From Thermoleophilia bacterium (lineage in GTDB: Bacteria > Actinomycetota > Thermoleophilia > Gaiellales > F1-60-MAGs149), in assembly GCA_016462095.1 (NCBI GenBank), contig JAEMTW010000069.1:1-8467 (forward strand): a stretch of DNA of 8,467 nt, in the 5' to 3' direction. This document shows positions 6,129 to 8,467 of the stretch, piece by piece. Every line of letters starts with the position of its first letter. Position 1 is the first letter of the stretch. Under the pieces are notes generated by a model. It was not told where the DNA came from. It made no database searches and saw only the letters and a program-made list of their open reading frames with translations. Made by a program: the position numbers and the translations under genes.

Positions 6129-7348
6129 CGGCTGCCGAGGCGCTCGTCGCCGACTTCGATCTGTCGGCAGCGCGGTGGTACGCGGGCAAAGCGCGAACGG
6201 AGACGCAACGACGTGTCGTCGACAGTTGGCCGCTGGGCCCTGGCGCGTTGATCATCTTCGCCATCGACTATGCGGATGGAGGCTCGGACCTGTACCTCCT
6301 CCCTGCTATCGACGATGCTGGACTACGCGAGGCCGGCCCGGGCGACGGCGTCTACGCGGCGCTGGCCGGCGGTGGCGAAGAACGCGCCCTCGGCATGGAT
6401 CAGACAAACACGTCGGTGATCGTTGGTGACCGGATCGTCAAGGTCTACCGCCGCCTCGAACGGGGTACACATCCGGAGGTCGAGATTCTCGAGGCGCTCA
6501 CAGCCCGTGGCTACGCCGGCATCCCGACCGTTCGTGGCTCGCTGCGACGGACGCTGCCCGACGGGTCGAGCGTCGATCTTGCGGTTGTTCAGGATCTCAT
6601 CGAAGGCGTCCCCGATGGCTGGGAGTCGCTGATCGATCCACTCGCAGCACTGATCGACGACGAGGGCGAACTCACCGACCTCGGCCCCGAGCTCTCCCAC
6701 GTCGGTCACACGATGGGTCGTCTCCATGCCGAGCTGGCCGCGGCCTTTGGCGTTCTCGCCGCCTCGGAGGCACAGCGCGAGAGTTGGCGCGATGGCGCCC
6801 GGGCGCAGCTCGACGAGGCGTTGCGCATCCTCCCTCACCCGTTGGCTGCCGAGCTGTACGACGACAACACACGCATTCGCTTCGAGCTCGAAGGGTTTGC
6901 CGAAGGCGACGCACCGCTCGTGACGCGCGTCCACGGCGACCTGCATATCGCGCAATTCTTGCGGGCGCCGACCGGTATCTTCGTTGTTGACTTCGAGGGC
7001 GAGCCGACGCGCTCTGTCGAGGAGCGCAGCCAACCGACCTCGCCCATGCGCGACGTCGCCTGCCTCGTGCGATCGCTCGACCACGTGGCACGCAGTGCTC
7101 AGGTGCGGGTCGGGTTGGGCGAGCCGATCATGGACGCGTGGATCCGTTTTGCTCAGGAGGCCGTACTCGCGGGGTACGAGGATGGTCTCGGCGACTCACC
7201 CATCCAACTCGATCGCGGTCTGCTGCGCCTGTTCTGCCTCGAGAAGGAGCTCTATGAGTTCGTCTACGCGGCGCGGATCCTGCCCGAGTGGCTATACGCG
7301 CCGCAGCTCGGCATGCAGTGGCTGATGCGCGATGATGCAGCCCTGTGA
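6125..7348 (+). CDS. Maltokinase-like sugar kinase (aminoglycoside phosphotransferase fold)
   Basis: This 407-residue protein resembles actinobacterial maltokinase (Mak/Pep2), which makes maltose 1-phosphate from ATP and maltose. Recognisable features in order are: RWYAGK (17-22) of the N-terminal cap domain; NTSV (95-98); KVYRRLERG with ATP-binding Lys106; HPEVE (116-120); VQDLIEGVPDGW (155-166); the catalytic loop HGDLHIAQFL with Asp272; DFEGEP with metal-binding Asp289; SPMRDVA (306-312); and LEKELYEFVYAARILPEWL near 372-390. Mycobacterial maltokinases are about 440-460 aa, so this one is somewhat short. Its ATG overlaps the glycosyltransferase stop (ATGA) and no SD is visible, so translation is probably coupled. 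No treS, glgE or glgB is nearby. As I recall, a maltokinase-related glucosamine kinase is known from actinobacteria. With a GlmS-like SIS gene next door, an amino-sugar substrate is as plausible as maltose. A sugar kinase function is well supported; the exact sugar is not. Confidence 0.85.
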   Translation: MTAAEALVADFDLSAARWYAGKARTETQRRVVDSWPLGPGALIIFAIDYADGGSDLYLLPAIDDAGLREAGPGDGVYAALAGGGEERALGMDQTNTSVIVGDRIVKVYRRLERGTHPEVEILEALTARGYAGIPTVRGSLRRTLPDGSSVDLAVVQDLIEGVPDGWESLIDPLAALIDDEGELTDLGPELSHVGHTMGRLHAELAAAFGVLAASEAQRESWRDGARAQLDEALRILPHPLAAELYDDNTRIRFELEGFAEGDAPLVTRVHGDLHIAQFLRAPTGIFVVDFEGEPTRSVEERSQPTSPMRDVACLVRSLDHVARSAQVRVGLGEPIMDAWIRFAQEAVLAGYEDGLGDSPIQLDRGLLRLFCLEKELYEFVYAARILPEWLYAPQLGMQWLMRDDAAL

Positions 7349-8301
7349 ACCAGCCCGCCTTCCACGCTGACATCCTCGCCGAGCCCGCGGCGTTGACTGC
7401 CCTCCTCGACGCCTACGCCGCTGAGCCGCCGCATGCGGGCATCGATCTACTCGGAGCGCGCCGCGTTGTCTTGCTCGGGATGGGTTCGTCGTATTTCGCC
7501 GCACACGCCGCGGCCGTCGCCCTCCGCGCCCGCGGCGTCGACGCGCATGTCGAACTCGCCTCGGCCGCCACACCGATGCCACCAAGTGCCGACACGATCA
7601 CGATCGGCATCAGTGCTTCCGGCGGCAGTGAGGAGACGATCGAGGCGCTACGTCGCCACCGTGGCACGAGCCGCACGATCGCCATCACGAACGTTCCCGA
7701 GTCGGCGATCGCGGAAGGCGTCGACACCGTGCTCCCGCTGCTCTGCGGTGAAGAGGGCGGCGGCATCGCCTGTCGCTCGTACCTGCTCACCCTCGCTGTC
7801 CTGCAATTGCTCTGCGGTACCGATCCCGCCGCGATCCGTACCGCCGTCCCAGCGCTCGAGGGAATCATCGGTACCACCGACGCCTGGCTCGATCCGCTCG
7901 TGACGCTGCTCGACGACGGCGCTGCATATGTGATCGCGCCGTGGGAGCGCCTCTCCTCCGCGCTGCAAGGCGCACTGATGCTGCGCGAGGCTCCGCGCAT
8001 CCCTGCCGACGGTTGCGAGACGGGTGACTGGCTCCACGTCGACGTCTACCTCTCGAAGCATCCGAACTACCGGGCCGTCCTGCTGCGCGGCAGCCGCTAC
8101 GACGAGGGAGTGCTCGACTGGGCGCGCCAACGCGCGTCGTCGATCGTCGCCATCGGTGCACCGATCGACGATGCCGTGCAGGCGATCCGGTATCCCGGTG
8201 ACGACGATCCTCTCGTGCAGTTGCTCGCCGAGAACACGATCCTCGAGCTCGCCGCCTGCGAGTTGTGGGCACGGCGCATCAGCACCGACCGCATGCCGTA
8301 G
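7345..8301 (+). CDS. Stand-alone tandem SIS-domain protein, GlmS isomerase-like
   Basis: The 318-residue protein matches the two-SIS-domain isomerase half of glucosamine-fructose-6-phosphate aminotransferase (GlmS) and related deaminases (AgaS/NagB-II). It has no N-terminal glutaminase domain. Visible landmarks are FHADILAEPAAL (6-17, like the conserved EIxEQP), LLGMGSSYFAA (43-53), the sugar-phosphate loop ISASGGSEETIEAL (89-102), and a second SIS domain with SALQGALMLRE (205-215) and LHVD (230-233). By eye Glu215 and His231 align with GlmS Glu488 and His504. Met212 replaces Lys485, and the protein ends before the GlmS tail that carries Lys603. Ammonia release or isomerisation of an amino-sugar phosphate is plausible; glutamine-dependent synthesis is not. 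The GTG start overlaps the kinase stop (GTGA) without a clear SD, implying translational coupling. Translation ends at tandem TAG-TGA stops. It could also be a non-catalytic sugar-phosphate binder. Confidence 0.85.
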   Translation: MNQPAFHADILAEPAALTALLDAYAAEPPHAGIDLLGARRVVLLGMGSSYFAAHAAAVALRARGVDAHVELASAATPMPPSADTITIGISASGGSEETIEALRRHRGTSRTIAITNVPESAIAEGVDTVLPLLCGEEGGGIACRSYLLTLAVLQLLCGTDPAAIRTAVPALEGIIGTTDAWLDPLVTLLDDGAAYVIAPWERLSSALQGALMLREAPRIPADGCETGDWLHVDVYLSKHPNYRAVLLRGSRYDEGVLDWARQRASSIVAIGAPIDDAVQAIRYPGDDDPLVQLLAENTILELAACELWARRISTDRMP

Positions 8302-8307
8302 TGAGAG

Positions 8308-8346
8308 TCAACTTTGCGTAGGGGTCTGACCCCAAAGCAAAGTTGA
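8308..8346. repeat. 39-bp near-perfect palindrome with GGGGTCTGACCCC core (REP-like or terminator)
   Basis: The element is symmetric about T8327. The outer arms TCAACTTTGC (8308-8317) and GCAAAGTTGA (8337-8346) are exact inverted repeats. The inner arms GGGGTC and GACCCC flank the central T. Of the three positions between inner and outer arms, one also pairs, so 17 of 19 pairs match. It fills most of the 51-bp gap between two convergent genes. No T run follows on either strand, which weighs against a simple intrinsic terminator. From memory, GGGGTCNGACCCC palindromes recur between genes in many bacterial genomes, so a dispersed REP-type repeat is likely. No second copy is present in this window. 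Confidence 0.75.
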
Positions 8347-8352
8347 TCGCGA

Positions 8353-8467
8353 CTAGGTCGTCGTGAGGCCGGCGTCGGCAATCAGCCGTTGCCAGTGCCC
8401 GAGCGCACGCTGGTAGGAGAGCTCCTCCAGTTCAATCACGCGCGCCGCGTCGCGTTCGACCTCGGCC
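8353..8467 (-). CDS. C-terminal end of an unidentified protein (runs off the window)
   Basis: From the window edge the minus strand is open for 37 complete codons to a TAG at 8353-8355. It reads through VIELEELSYQRALGHWQRLI and ends IADAGLTTT. The segment is charged and probably helical. The frame lies where a gene convergent with the operon is expected, and its stop is 6 nt from the edge of the palindrome. The family cannot be recognised from this fragment, and the start lies outside the window. Confidence 0.55.
   Translation of the reverse strand, partial: AEVERDAARVIELEELSYQRALGHWQRLIADAGLTTT

Noticed and set aside
6323..7084. Open minus-strand frame of 253 codons opposite the kinase gene
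   Set aside because: It is antisense to a gene with clear kinase motifs. No family features, start signal or promoter were seen.

Overview
This is a high-GC stretch of bacterial chromosome. It carries housekeeping genes on the left and a tightly packed three-gene sugar-modification operon on the right. The single-chain glycine decarboxylase, the maltokinase-family kinase, TANNNT-type -10 boxes and GC-rich codon use suggest an actinobacterial lineage, possibly a deep-branching one, or less likely a Chloroflexota-type organism. There is no rRNA or marker protein here to settle this, so the placement is inference. I see no CRISPR array, transposase, integrase or prophage gene.

Left part (1-4600). 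A membrane-anchored D-alanyl-D-alanine carboxypeptidase (+ strand, 63-1238) faces two minus-strand genes: a 62-residue protein with two membrane segments (1297-1485) and gcvP, the P protein of the glycine cleavage system (1535-4432). The gap between the first two holds overlapping small palindromes. The gap between gcvP and the small gene holds a perfect 15-bp palindrome, then an A/T-rich box placed as expected for a leaderless promoter. gcvP has a strong ribosome binding site just below a leader hairpin. No gcvT, gcvH or lipoamide dehydrogenase gene is visible.

Middle (4433-4844). The region between the gcvP start and the next coding gene contains tRNA-Asp(GTC), an 11-bp GNRA-loop hairpin terminator, and a good promoter with a purine-rich ribosome binding site for the operon to the right.

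Right part (4845-8301). Three genes are joined by two 4-nt stop/start overlaps (ATGA, then GTGA): a GT1/MGT-type glycosyltransferase, a maltokinase-like aminoglycoside-phosphotransferase-fold sugar kinase, and a stand-alone tandem SIS-domain protein related to the isomerase half of glucosamine-6-phosphate synthase. Together they look like one pathway that phosphorylates a free sugar, possibly an amino sugar, converts the sugar phosphate, and transfers a sugar to an acceptor. None of the usual maltokinase partners (treS, glgE, glgB) is in the window. The glycosyltransferase appears to lack the GT1 catalytic histidine, and the SIS protein lacks some GlmS active-site features, so substrates should not be assumed. 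This operon is the best candidate for something not yet described.

Right edge (8302-8467). A 39-bp near-perfect palindrome with a GGGGTCTGACCCC core lies between the operon and the C-terminal end of a minus-strand gene that runs off the window.
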